A DNA stretch of 64,000 nt from Bradyrhizobium sp. LTSP849 (GTDB lineage: Bacteria > Pseudomonadota > Alphaproteobacteria > Rhizobiales > Xanthobacteraceae): the NCBI RefSeq assembly GCF_000938255.1, contig NZ_JYMR01000051.1, forward strand, positions 310,001 through 374,000. The letters are read 5' to 3'. The notes beneath the pieces are model-generated. The model had not been told where the DNA came from. It searched no databases and saw only the letters and a program-made list of their open reading frames with translations. Within the stretch, counting starts at the first letter, position 1. Each line of letters begins with the position of its first letter. Position numbers and translations under genes: made by a program. Below are positions 36,993 through 44,770 of this stretch, in pieces.

Positions 36993-37832
36993 ATGATCCC
37001 TGCGAACAAGCGTGTCAGGAAATATCGAAGCCAGGGCGGTGCCGCGGACCTCGTGCGCGTCGAGGTTCTGATTCCGCCGGCCGCGCGCGATGAAGTCTTG
37101 GCGCTTGCCTCGCGGATGCGCGCAGAGCACCGGCAGACCAAGGATCTGCAATCGCTGCTCGACAACGCCCTTCGTCTCTACGGACCACGCATTCTCGACA
37201 ATGTCGATCTCGATCGGCTTCCCGATCTGCGGTCGCGTGCCGCCGTGGCCGCTCGCGCCATGATCGATCGCGGCGACGCGAGAGCTTTTGCGATGGGCAG
37301 GAAGATGCTGGATCGCGTTACACGCGTCAGCGACGAGGAATGGGGAGCCCGTCTTCATCAGGCGGATACTGCCATCAACAAGGTGCTTGCCGCGGCAGGT
37401 CGCTCGAAAGCGCGCGATATCGCCGATCTCGTCGCAATCGGCCGCGACTATTGTCCGCTCGGACCACTCGTGCTTGCCGCAGCCGGCAAGCCGCCCAATT
37501 TTTCCCCGCGTCGAACCATCGACGAAATCCGCCGGCATGCATTGTCGATTCCGGCGGACGAGTTTGCCGCCGTGAGGGGTCTGCCGCCCGAATGGTCAGC
37601 TGCCTTCATTCGCGACGAGCTGCTCCGCCTGATCGAAGCGGCAGACCGGTACGTGATGTCCGCGCCGCCGGAGCTGACCGGGATGCTTGCCGTCGGCAAG
37701 GCCGGCGTCCCGATTGAGGTTTCAGATTCGAACCGTGCGGATGCAATACTGCGAAAGCCGACTGTTGAGCCGGAAGTGATGTCCGCACCAGCCGCCTTCA
37801 ACGCGATAGGGTGGACGCCAGATCGCCCATAA
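36993..37832 (+). CDS. Uncharacterised protein with basic N-terminus
   Basis: Protein of 279 residues, no signal peptide. The N-terminus (NKRVRKYRSQGGAADLVRVEVLIPP) is basic and followed by AARDEVLALASRMRAEHRQ, reminiscent of small ribbon-helix-helix-type proteins but not a confident match. The middle is helical; the end (TVEPEVMSAPAAFNAIGWTP) is loop-like. If the N-terminus binds DNA, the direct repeats just upstream could be its own operator; that is inference only. Confidence 0.7.
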   Translation: MIPANKRVRKYRSQGGAADLVRVEVLIPPAARDEVLALASRMRAEHRQTKDLQSLLDNALRLYGPRILDNVDLDRLPDLRSRAAVAARAMIDRGDARAFAMGRKMLDRVTRVSDEEWGARLHQADTAINKVLAAAGRSKARDIADLVAIGRDYCPLGPLVLAAAGKPPNFSPRRTIDEIRRHALSIPADEFAAVRGLPPEWSAAFIRDELLRLIEAADRYVMSAPPELTGMLAVGKAGVPIEVSDSNRADAILRKPTVEPEVMSAPAAFNAIGWTPDRP

Positions 37833-37919
37833 GCCGGTCGTGCCGATAGCGCCTTGCCGCCAGCGGCCGGTTGCATCCGGCAATAGACGAACGCCAAATC
37901 ATCCATCATTGTGGTCCCG

Positions 37920-37941
37920 CTCGACCGGCTAATCGGTCGAG
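37920..37941. promoter_or_regulatory. Inverted repeat upstream of the acyl-CoA synthetase gene
   Basis: CTCGACCG-GCTAAT-CGGTCGAG is a perfect palindrome with 8 bp arms, 67 bases before the ATG at 38009. It could be an operator for a TetR-like regulator or a leader hairpin. Confidence 0.35.
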
Positions 37942-38008
37942 GCCTCGCCGAGCCAAAATGTCAAAAGACAGCGGGCGGGGAAATACATCTGAGGGAGGAC
38001 GGAATTCC

Positions 38009-39916
38009 ATGGCGGGCATCCACGCGCTCGATCGGTTCATCGGCAACGACTATCCGGACCTGGCGACGGACGCGGAGGTGCGGGCCTTCGAGCAGGTCCC
38101 TTACGCCGATCGCGTCGCGGCCGAGAGCACGTATGACGCCATCAAGCTCGGTGCTGCCCGCAACCCCGACGGGGCGGCGATCCAGTTTCTGCAAAATGCC
38201 GATCCGGCCGACACGCCACTCGTGGTCACCTATCGCGACTTCATCGCGCGCGTGACGCAGGCCGCCAACATGTTTCATGCGCTCGGCGCGGAAAAGGGCG
38301 ACGTCATCTCGTTTATGTTGCCGCTGGTGCCCGATGCCTTCGTGACGCTGTTCGGCGCGGAAGCCGCCGGCATCGCCAATCCCGTCAATCCGCTGCTGGA
38401 GCCGCACCAGATTGTCGAGATTCTGGAAGCCGCGAACACGACGATTCTGGTGGCGCTTGGACCGATGCCCGGCACCGACATCTGGCAGAAGGTCGAGCAG
38501 ATCAGGCCGCAGCTGAAGCATCTCAAGGCGATCGTGCAGGTGTTTGGCGGCGGCGATCCGGCGAACGGCATCTATGCTTTCAACGATTTGATCAAGCAGC
38601 AGCCATCCGACCGGCTGCTTAGCGGGCGCAAGATTCTGGGCAGCGACATCGCGGCCTATTTCCACACCGGCGGCACCACTGGCACGCCAAAGCTGGTGCG
38701 GCACACCCACGCCAACCAGGTCTACCAGGCCTGGGCGCTCAATTTGCTGCTGAGGTCGAAGCCGGGCGCCAACATGCTGTTCGGCATGCCGCTGTTTCAC
38801 GTCGGGGGATCGCTGACGCAGGTGCTGCTGACGCTGTCGGCTGGCGGCTCGCTGGTCGTGCTGTCGCCGAGCGGCTGGCGCAATCCGAATTCGGTGAAGA
38901 ACATCTGGGGACTGGTCGAGCGTTTCAAGCCGGAAGCGCTGTCGAGCGTGCCGACGGTCCTTGCCGCAACGCTGGCGGTGCCGCCCGGCAATGCCGACAT
39001 CTCCAGCCTGAAATATGCCGCCGGCGGCGGCTCGGCGATCCCGGTCGCCGTGGGCTCGGCGATCCAGGACAAGCTCAAGCTGCCGGTGGTCGAGGTCTAC
39101 GGCATGACCGAGACCTCGAGCGTGCACACGCTGGCCTACCCGTCGCGGCCGATCCGGCTTGGCTCGGTCGGCCTGCCGATGCCCTATGCGCGCGTGCGCA
39201 TCGTGCAGCTCGATGCCGACGGCCACTTGATCCGCGATTGCGCGCCTGACGAGATTGGCGTCGTGATCATGGCCGGGCCGGGCGTGTTCGGCGGCTATCT
39301 CAACGATGCGCACAACCAGGGCGCTTTCGTCGACGAGGTCTGGGTCAATTCCGGCGATCTCGGCCGGCTCGATGCCGACGGCTATCTCTGGATCACCGGC
39401 CGCGCCAAGGATCTCGTGATCCGCGGCGGCCACAACATCGATCCGGCGCCGATCGAAGAGATTATGTTCCGTCATCCCGCTGTCGGTTTTGCCGCGGTGG
39501 TCGGCCAGCCCGATGCCTATGCCGGCGAATTGCCGGTTGGCTACGTGCAGTTGAAGCCGGGCGCAAAAGTCGAGCCGGGCGAGCTTGAGACGTGGGTGCG
39601 CGAGCGCACACCGGAGCGTGCCGCCGTACCTGTGCAGGTCATCTCGATCGATCCGATGCCGGTCACCGGCGTCGGCAAGGTGTTCAAGCCGCAGCTGCGC
39701 TGGGACGCGGCGCAGCGGGTGTTCACCAAGGTGCTGACCCCGCTCACCGCGCGCGGCATCGACTGCAAGGTCAAGGTCGGTGCCCATGGCAGCCACGGCT
39801 CGATCGCGACCGTGACGCTTGCGGGGCTCTCGGCCGACCAGTGCGAATTGGTTGCCGGCGAGGTGCATACGCTGCTGGCACCGTTCGTGATGCGGCACGA
39901 GGTAGTGCAGGTCTAG
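38009..39916 (+). CDS. Acyl-CoA synthetase (AMP-forming)
   Basis: Adenylate-forming ligase of 635 residues that activates an organic or fatty acid to its CoA ester. The ATG at 38009 has GGGAGGA 9 bases upstream; 46 upstream open codons are not used. The AMP-binding P-loop is YFHTGGTTGTPKLV (near residue 215). VYGMTETSSVHT is the A5 region, and SGDLGRLDADGYLWITGRAKDLVIRGG covers A7-A8. The catalytic A10 lysine region is PVTGVGKVFKP. A C-terminal extension of about 70 residues follows. The last nine codons recur as a 3' remnant at 41944-41972. Confidence 0.92.
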   Translation: MAGIHALDRFIGNDYPDLATDAEVRAFEQVPYADRVAAESTYDAIKLGAARNPDGAAIQFLQNADPADTPLVVTYRDFIARVTQAANMFHALGAEKGDVISFMLPLVPDAFVTLFGAEAAGIANPVNPLLEPHQIVEILEAANTTILVALGPMPGTDIWQKVEQIRPQLKHLKAIVQVFGGGDPANGIYAFNDLIKQQPSDRLLSGRKILGSDIAAYFHTGGTTGTPKLVRHTHANQVYQAWALNLLLRSKPGANMLFGMPLFHVGGSLTQVLLTLSAGGSLVVLSPSGWRNPNSVKNIWGLVERFKPEALSSVPTVLAATLAVPPGNADISSLKYAAGGGSAIPVAVGSAIQDKLKLPVVEVYGMTETSSVHTLAYPSRPIRLGSVGLPMPYARVRIVQLDADGHLIRDCAPDEIGVVIMAGPGVFGGYLNDAHNQGAFVDEVWVNSGDLGRLDADGYLWITGRAKDLVIRGGHNIDPAPIEEIMFRHPAVGFAAVVGQPDAYAGELPVGYVQLKPGAKVEPGELETWVRERTPERAAVPVQVISIDPMPVTGVGKVFKPQLRWDAAQRVFTKVLTPLTARGIDCKVKVGAHGSHGSIATVTLAGLSADQCELVAGEVHTLLAPFVMRHEVVQV

Positions 39917-40000
39917 GGACTCGAATGGGAACAGGCGTTGGTCTCAGCTCGGCGGCGTGACGCTTAGCCGCACGGTCAATATGGGCCCACAAGAGGCTTT

Positions 40001-40018
40001 ATGTGACAGGCGTCACAT
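40001..40018. promoter_or_regulatory. Perfect CRP-type site
   Basis: ATGTGACAGGCGTCACAT contains TGTGA-N6-TCACA, the exact palindromic consensus of the CRP family, extended by a flanking A/T pair. It lies 66 bases before the caspase-like GTG start at 40084, a position suited to control of that gene. Which CRP/FNR relative binds it is unknown. Confidence 0.65.
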
Positions 40019-40083
40019 GGGAAGAATTGGTATTCGCTGAAGCTCCGAATAGTCTCGTGGAATTGCATCCGGGGGGACTGCAA

Positions 40084-41940
40084 GTGATTCCTGTTCGGCT
40101 ATTTGGATTGTTGATATTGGCGTTGGGCCTCGCCTGCGGACCGGCGCATGCCGAGCGGCGGGTCGCGCTCGTGATCGGCAATTCCGCCTACAAAAGCGCC
40201 CCCAAGCTTGGCAATCCCGTGAACGATGCCACTCTGGTCGGGGGCATGTTCAAGAAGGCTGGCTTCGATTCCGTGGACGTCAGGCTGGATCTCAACGCCA
40301 CTGAGATGCGGCGCATGTTGCGCGAGTTTGCCGGCAGGACGCGCGATGCGGATATGGCGGTGATCTATTACGCCGGCCACGGCATCGAGCTCGACGGAAA
40401 CAACTATCTCATTCCAACCGATGCGACGCTGGAAACCGATGGCGATGTTCTCGACGAGACCATTCCGGTCGAACGTGCACTGTTCGCAGTCGAACCGGCC
40501 AAGCAGCTGCGCCTGATCATACTGGACGCCTGCCGCGACAACCCGTTCGCGAAAACGATGAAGCGTACGCTGGCTTCGCGCGCAATCGGACGCGGGTTGG
40601 CCAAGGTCGAGCCGACCAGCCCCAACACCATGATTGCCTTCGCGGCAAAGGCGGGTTCGACCGCATCCGACGGCGATTCCAAAAACAGCCCGTTCGCCAT
40701 CGCACTGGTCGAGCACCTGCCGAAGCCGGGACTTGATTTACGCAAGGCCTTCGGTTTCGTGCGCGACGACGTGCTCAAGAGCACAGGTTACAAGCAGGAG
40801 CCCTATGTCTACGGCTCGCTCGGCGGCGATGATGTTCCGCTGGTTGCGGCCAAGCCAGCCGCGACGGGTCCGCAGGCCAACCCACAGGATGCCATTCGCA
40901 GGGATTATGAGCTCGCGCTCCAACTCGCGACGCGCGATGCCTGGGAAGCGTTTCTCGCGCAATATCCCGAGGGCTTCTACGCCAATCTGGCCAAGGGCCA
41001 GCTGAACAAGATCGCCGCCGAGGAGACGCGCGCGTCGGCTGAACAAAAAGCGAAGGCGGCCGAGCAGGAGAAGACAAGGCTGGTTGCCGAACGTGCCCAG
41101 AAGGCCGAGCAGGACAAGGCGGCCGCGGCGGCCAAGGTCGCCGAAGAGGCACGGACCGCGGCGGAGAAGCAAAAGCAGATCGAGCAGGCGAGGACTGAGG
41201 CGGCCGAGCAGCAGCGCAAGGTGGCCGAGGCCGCCGCGGCAAAAGCGCAGGCCGAGAAGCAGGCGGCGGAAAAAGCCAAAGCCGAGCTTGCGGCCAGGCG
41301 GGCCGCGGAGAAGACGTTGGCCGAGCAAACCGCGAAGCAGACAGCCGACCGGCAGTTGCCCGAGGCCGAGAGCCAGAAAGTGGCTGCTCTCGCACCTGTG
41401 CCGGCATCCGCCTTATCGGCGGTTGACCTGGCCAAATCCGTGCAGAGCGAATTGCGCCGCGTCGGCTGTCTTTCGGCCACCGCAGACGGCGACTGGAGCG
41501 CCGCGTCGCAGCGCTCGCTGATGCTGTTCAACAAATATGCCGGCACCCAGTTCGACGTGAAGCTCGCGAGCGTCGACGTGCTCGATGCGCTGAAGGCGAA
41601 GCCGGGACGGGTCTGCCCGCTGGTGTGCAACTTCGGCTTCAAGGCCGACGGCGATCAATGCGTGAAGATCACCTGCCGCGCCGGTTATCGTGTCGGCGAT
41701 GACAATGAATGCGAGAAGGAAAAGAAGCCGGTTGCGACGCGCGAGGATTCGAGGAGGCGCGATACAGAGCGAAAGGCGACCGAATCTTCGCCGTCCAAGC
41801 CCGAGGCAAGCGGACAGATATTTTGCAGTTCGGCAGGCTGCCGCCCGGTACAGAAAGGATGTCGGCTCGTGAACGGGATTATCGCCGGAAGGGTCCCTTC
41901 GAATGCCGCCGCCGGCGGCTCCTACGAAGTGTGCAACTAG
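40084..41940 (+). CDS. Secreted caspase-like (peptidase C14) protein
   Basis: Protein of 618 residues. The GTG start at 40084 has GGGGGGAC 5 bases upstream and yields a signal peptide (VIPVRLFGLLILALGLACGPAHA). The caspase p20-like domain, about residues 24-260, has the catalytic His in YYAGHGIELDG and Cys in LDACRDNPF. Then follow an Ala/Lys/Glu coiled coil (about 300-440), a peptidoglycan-binding-like repeat (SVQSELRRVGCLSATADGDW), and a Cys-rich tail (CPLVCNFGF, ITCRAGY). Export puts it in the periplasm or at the envelope. The substrate is unknown. It lies between two copies of the acyl-CoA synthetase gene's 3' end. Confidence 0.88.
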   Translation: MIPVRLFGLLILALGLACGPAHAERRVALVIGNSAYKSAPKLGNPVNDATLVGGMFKKAGFDSVDVRLDLNATEMRRMLREFAGRTRDADMAVIYYAGHGIELDGNNYLIPTDATLETDGDVLDETIPVERALFAVEPAKQLRLIILDACRDNPFAKTMKRTLASRAIGRGLAKVEPTSPNTMIAFAAKAGSTASDGDSKNSPFAIALVEHLPKPGLDLRKAFGFVRDDVLKSTGYKQEPYVYGSLGGDDVPLVAAKPAATGPQANPQDAIRRDYELALQLATRDAWEAFLAQYPEGFYANLAKGQLNKIAAEETRASAEQKAKAAEQEKTRLVAERAQKAEQDKAAAAAKVAEEARTAAEKQKQIEQARTEAAEQQRKVAEAAAAKAQAEKQAAEKAKAELAARRAAEKTLAEQTAKQTADRQLPEAESQKVAALAPVPASALSAVDLAKSVQSELRRVGCLSATADGDWSAASQRSLMLFNKYAGTQFDVKLASVDVLDALKAKPGRVCPLVCNFGFKADGDQCVKITCRAGYRVGDDNECEKEKKPVATREDSRRRDTERKATESSPSKPEASGQIFCSSAGCRPVQKGCRLVNGIIAGRVPSNAAAGGSYEVCN

Positions 41941-41943
41941 TCT

Positions 41944-41972
41944 TGATGCGGCACGAGGTGGTCCAGGCGTAG
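41944..41972 (+). pseudogene. Remnant of an acyl-CoA synthetase 3' end
   Basis: These 29 bases match 39888-39916 at 25 positions, including 16 in a row and the stop codon. They still read MRHEVVQA-stop against MRHEVVQV-stop. Two of the four changes are synonymous. The match begins 3 bases after the caspase-like stop codon, so it looks like a displaced or duplicated gene end. Confidence 0.55.
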
Positions 41973-42023
41973 ACGAGGGCGGACGCCGCAAGGCTTGCAT
42001 GCCTTGCCGCAAGCGAGCATCAT

Positions 42024-42045
42024 CCCCCCAAAAAAACTTGGGGGG
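42024..42045 (+). promoter_or_regulatory. Hairpin covering the ribosome site of the LVIVD gene
   Basis: CCCCCCAA-AAAAAC-TTGGGGGG forms an 8 bp stem whose 3' arm contains the G-run at 42040-42045, the only ribosome-binding candidate, 5 bases before the ATG at 42051. Translation could be gated by opening this stem. Confidence 0.5.
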
Positions 42046-42050
42046 AATCC

Positions 42051-43376
42051 ATGCATCAACTCTCTCGCCGCCACCACCTTCAACAATTGTCGGCCGTGCT
42101 TGGGTCCGCCGCGCTGCCTGGGTGGTCGACGCCGGCACGGGCTTCAGAGGCGGATATTCCGCCCGAAGGCATCGGCAAAGGCATCAAGCACATCTCCTAT
42201 AGCGACATCGGCGGACGGCCTGACAGCGTGCAGGTGATGTTCAATCGGGACCACATCTATGTCGGACACATGTTCAGCGATGGCGTGACGATCCTGGACG
42301 CGTCCGATCCGCGTGCGCTGAAGCCGGTCAATTTCTTCACTGCGGGACAATATACCCGCACTCACCATTTGCAGGCGGCGGAGGACCTGCTGCTGGTTGC
42401 GAACGGCGCCAATATCGTCGCGATGCAGTCCTACGACAACATGCGCGGCTATTTCGAGAACGCGCTGGTCGACAGCATCACCAAGGCCAAGAAATTCCGC
42501 TCCGGCCTCTCGATCCACGACATCTCGAAACCGAACGAGATGCGCGAGATCGCGTTCCTCGAAATGCCCGGCTTCGGCATCAACCGGCTGTGGTGGCCGG
42601 GCGGCCGCTACGCCTATGTGTCGGCACATTTCGACGGGTTCACCGATCACATCCTTTGCGTGGTCGATCTCAAGACCATCACCAAGCCGGAGATCGTCGC
42701 GAAATGGTGGCTGCCGGGCATGAACCGCGCCGCCGGCGAGCCGGCGACTCCGAAGGGCAAGCGCTTCGCGCTCCATCACATGATCACGGCAGGTGATCGC
42801 GGCTATGCCGCCTGGCGCGATGGTGGCTTCACCATCCATGACATCAGCGATCCCACGAATCCAAAGCTCATGTCCCACATCAACTGGTCGCCTCCCTTTG
42901 CCGGTGGCACGCATACGCCGCTGCCGCTGCCCAAGCGGCAGCTTGCGATCGTCGCGGACGAAGCGAATGCGGACAATTGCGTCAAGGGCCTGTTCCATAC
43001 ATTCGTTCTCGACGTGCGTGCGCTGGAAAATCCAGTGCCGATCGCAACCCTGCCGACCCCGCGCGACCGCGATTTCTGTACCAACGGCACCTTCGGCCCG
43101 CATAATCTGCACGAGAACCGGCCGGGCTCGTTCCAGAGCGAGGACACGATCTTTGCGACCTACAACAATGCTGGTGTGAGGGTGTTCGACGTCAGGGACG
43201 CCTTTGCGCCGAAGGAGATCGCGTACTGGGTGCCGCCGACACCGAAAAAGCTGGTCGACCCCCGCCCGAACGTCGCGCTCGCAGCCAAGACCTGTGACGC
43301 CTATGTCCGGCCGGACGGACTGATGTTCGTCTCCGACTGGAACGCCGGCATGCACGTGCTGCAATATCAGGGATGA
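42051..43376 (+). CDS. LVIVD-repeat (beta-propeller-like) exported protein
   Basis: Protein of 441 residues with an N-terminal signal of twin-arginine style (SRRHHLQQLSAVLGSAALPG, residues 5-24). The body has LVIVD-type repeats, each ending in a 'DISDP' turn: ILDASDPRALKPV, IHDISKPNEMREI, IHDISDPTNPKL and VFDVRDAFAPKEI. Such proteins fold as beta-propellers; enzymatic activity is not established. Several His in the central part may bind a metal. It has no obvious operon partner. Confidence 0.82.
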   Translation: MHQLSRRHHLQQLSAVLGSAALPGWSTPARASEADIPPEGIGKGIKHISYSDIGGRPDSVQVMFNRDHIYVGHMFSDGVTILDASDPRALKPVNFFTAGQYTRTHHLQAAEDLLLVANGANIVAMQSYDNMRGYFENALVDSITKAKKFRSGLSIHDISKPNEMREIAFLEMPGFGINRLWWPGGRYAYVSAHFDGFTDHILCVVDLKTITKPEIVAKWWLPGMNRAAGEPATPKGKRFALHHMITAGDRGYAAWRDGGFTIHDISDPTNPKLMSHINWSPPFAGGTHTPLPLPKRQLAIVADEANADNCVKGLFHTFVLDVRALENPVPIATLPTPRDRDFCTNGTFGPHNLHENRPGSFQSEDTIFATYNNAGVRVFDVRDAFAPKEIAYWVPPTPKKLVDPRPNVALAAKTCDAYVRPDGLMFVSDWNAGMHVLQYQG

Positions 43377-43383
43377 GGAGCTG

Positions 43384-43484
43384 CGTAGGGTGGGCAAAGG
43401 CGCGCCCTTCGCGCGCCGTGCCCCACCATTCTGTCCGCAACGCCGCGTGAAATGGTGGGCACGCTTCGCTTTGCCCACCCTACG
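43384..43484. repeat. Intergenic repeat, CGTAGGGTGGGCAAAG type
   Basis: Arms CGTAGGGTGGGCAAAG and CTTTGCCCACCCTACG enclose two further hairpins (CGCGCCCTTCGCGCG; CCCCACCATT...AATGGTGGG). It fills the convergent gap between the LVIVD and M20 genes. This resembles a widespread rhizobial repeat; it is the only copy in the window. Confidence 0.8.
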
Positions 43485-43489
43485 GACCT

Positions 43490-44662
43490 CTACCCCGCTG
43501 GCATCGCCGTCTCGATCAGGCGCACCCAGAACGAGGCGCCGTGGCCGAGGATGTTGTCGTTGAAGACGTAGGCCGGGTGGTGACACGCGGGGCTGTCGCC
43601 CATGCCGACCAGGATCATCGCGCCGGGGCGCGCTTCCAGCATGAACGAGAAATCCTCCGCGCCCATCATCGGGATGATGCGGTCGTTGACGCGTTCGGCA
43701 CCGACGATGTCGCGGGCAACGTCGGCGGCGACGCCGGCTTCGCGCGGATGGTTCATCGTCACCGGATATGTACGCGTGTATTTCGTCTCCGCCGAGCCGC
43801 CATAGGCGCGGGCAACGTTGTCGGCGACTTCGCCAATGCGGCGTTCGACGAGATCGCGCACTTCAGGGTCGAGCGTACGCACGGTGCCGCTGAGCTCGGC
43901 GGTCTCGGGGATGATGTTGAAGGCAGTGCCGGCGTGGAATTGCGTGATAGAGATGACGGCGGACTTCAACGGGTCGACGTTGCGCGCGACGATCGATTGC
44001 AGCGCGTTGACGATCTGCGAGCCGATCAGGACGCTGTCGATCGCCTGGTGCGGGGTGGCGCCGGCATGGCCGCCCTTGCCGTGGACGGTGATGCGGATGG
44101 TGTCGGAGGAGGCGAGCAGCGGCCCCGGCGTGGTCGCGAAATGGCCCTCGGGCAGGCCCGGCATGTTGTGCATGCCGTAGACCTGGTCGATGTTCCAGCG
44201 CGTCATCATCCCGTCCTCGACCATGGCCTTGCCACCACCACCGCCTTCTTCGGCGGGCTGGAAGATCACGATCGCCGTGCCGTCGAAGTTGCGCGTCTCG
44301 GCGAGGTACTTGGCTGCGCCGAGCAGCATCGCCGTGTGGCCGTCATGGCCGCAGGCGTGCATCTTGCCGGGAATCTTGGAGGCATAGGGCACGTCGGCTG
44401 TCTCCATGATCGGCAGCGCGTCCATGTCGGCGCGCAGGCCGACGGTCTTGCCGGACGCGGACTTGCGACCCCGGATCACGCCGACCACTCCGGTGCGGCC
44501 GATGCCTGTCACCACCTCGTCGCAGCCGAACTCGCGCAACTTGTCGGCGACGATGCCGGCGGTGCGATGGACCTCGTAGAGGAGCTCCGGGTTCTCATGG
44601 AAGTCATGGCGCCAGGCGGCCATTTCGTCGGAGAGAGCTGCGATGCGGTTGACGATGGGCAT
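43490..44662 (-). CDS. M20-family amidohydrolase (hippurate hydrolase type)
   Basis: Di-metal amidase of 390 residues (M20D), starting MPIVNRIAALSDEMAAWRHD. Metal-site and catalytic motifs are GLRADMDALPI, KMHACGHDGHTAMLLGAA (near residue 100) and IFQPAEEGGGGGKAMVEDG. HPREAG and MGAEDFSFML complete the set. Relatives cleave N-acyl amino acids or indole-acetyl-amino-acid conjugates; specificity is unknown. The ribosome site is weak. Confidence 0.92.
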   Translation of the reverse strand: MPIVNRIAALSDEMAAWRHDFHENPELLYEVHRTAGIVADKLREFGCDEVVTGIGRTGVVGVIRGRKSASGKTVGLRADMDALPIMETADVPYASKIPGKMHACGHDGHTAMLLGAAKYLAETRNFDGTAIVIFQPAEEGGGGGKAMVEDGMMTRWNIDQVYGMHNMPGLPEGHFATTPGPLLASSDTIRITVHGKGGHAGATPHQAIDSVLIGSQIVNALQSIVARNVDPLKSAVISITQFHAGTAFNIIPETAELSGTVRTLDPEVRDLVERRIGEVADNVARAYGGSAETKYTRTYPVTMNHPREAGVAADVARDIVGAERVNDRIIPMMGAEDFSFMLEARPGAMILVGMGDSPACHHPAYVFNDNILGHGASFWVRLIETAMPAG

Positions 44663-44684
44663 GGGGGAATTCCGTTGTTCTGTT

Positions 44685-44762
44685 GTAGCCCGGATGAGCG
44701 AAGCGACATTCGGGATTTCTGTGAATGGATTCCCGGGTATCGCTGCGCTCACCCGGGCTACG
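44685..44762. repeat. Variant of the GTAGCCCGGATG repeat
   Basis: GTAGCCCGGATGAGCGAAGCG... and ...CGCTGCGCTCACCCGGGCTACG form the same inverted structure as at 15575 and 26267, with a shorter arm (GATGAGCG instead of GATGGAGCG). It lies between the M20 gene and purB, which are on the same strand. Confidence 0.8.
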
Positions 44763-44770
44763 GAAGCGCG

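Noticed and set aside
37961..39898. Long minus-strand open frame opposite the acyl-CoA synthetase gene
   Set aside because: Third-position GC bias of the real gene keeps the opposite frame open; composition is not protein-like.
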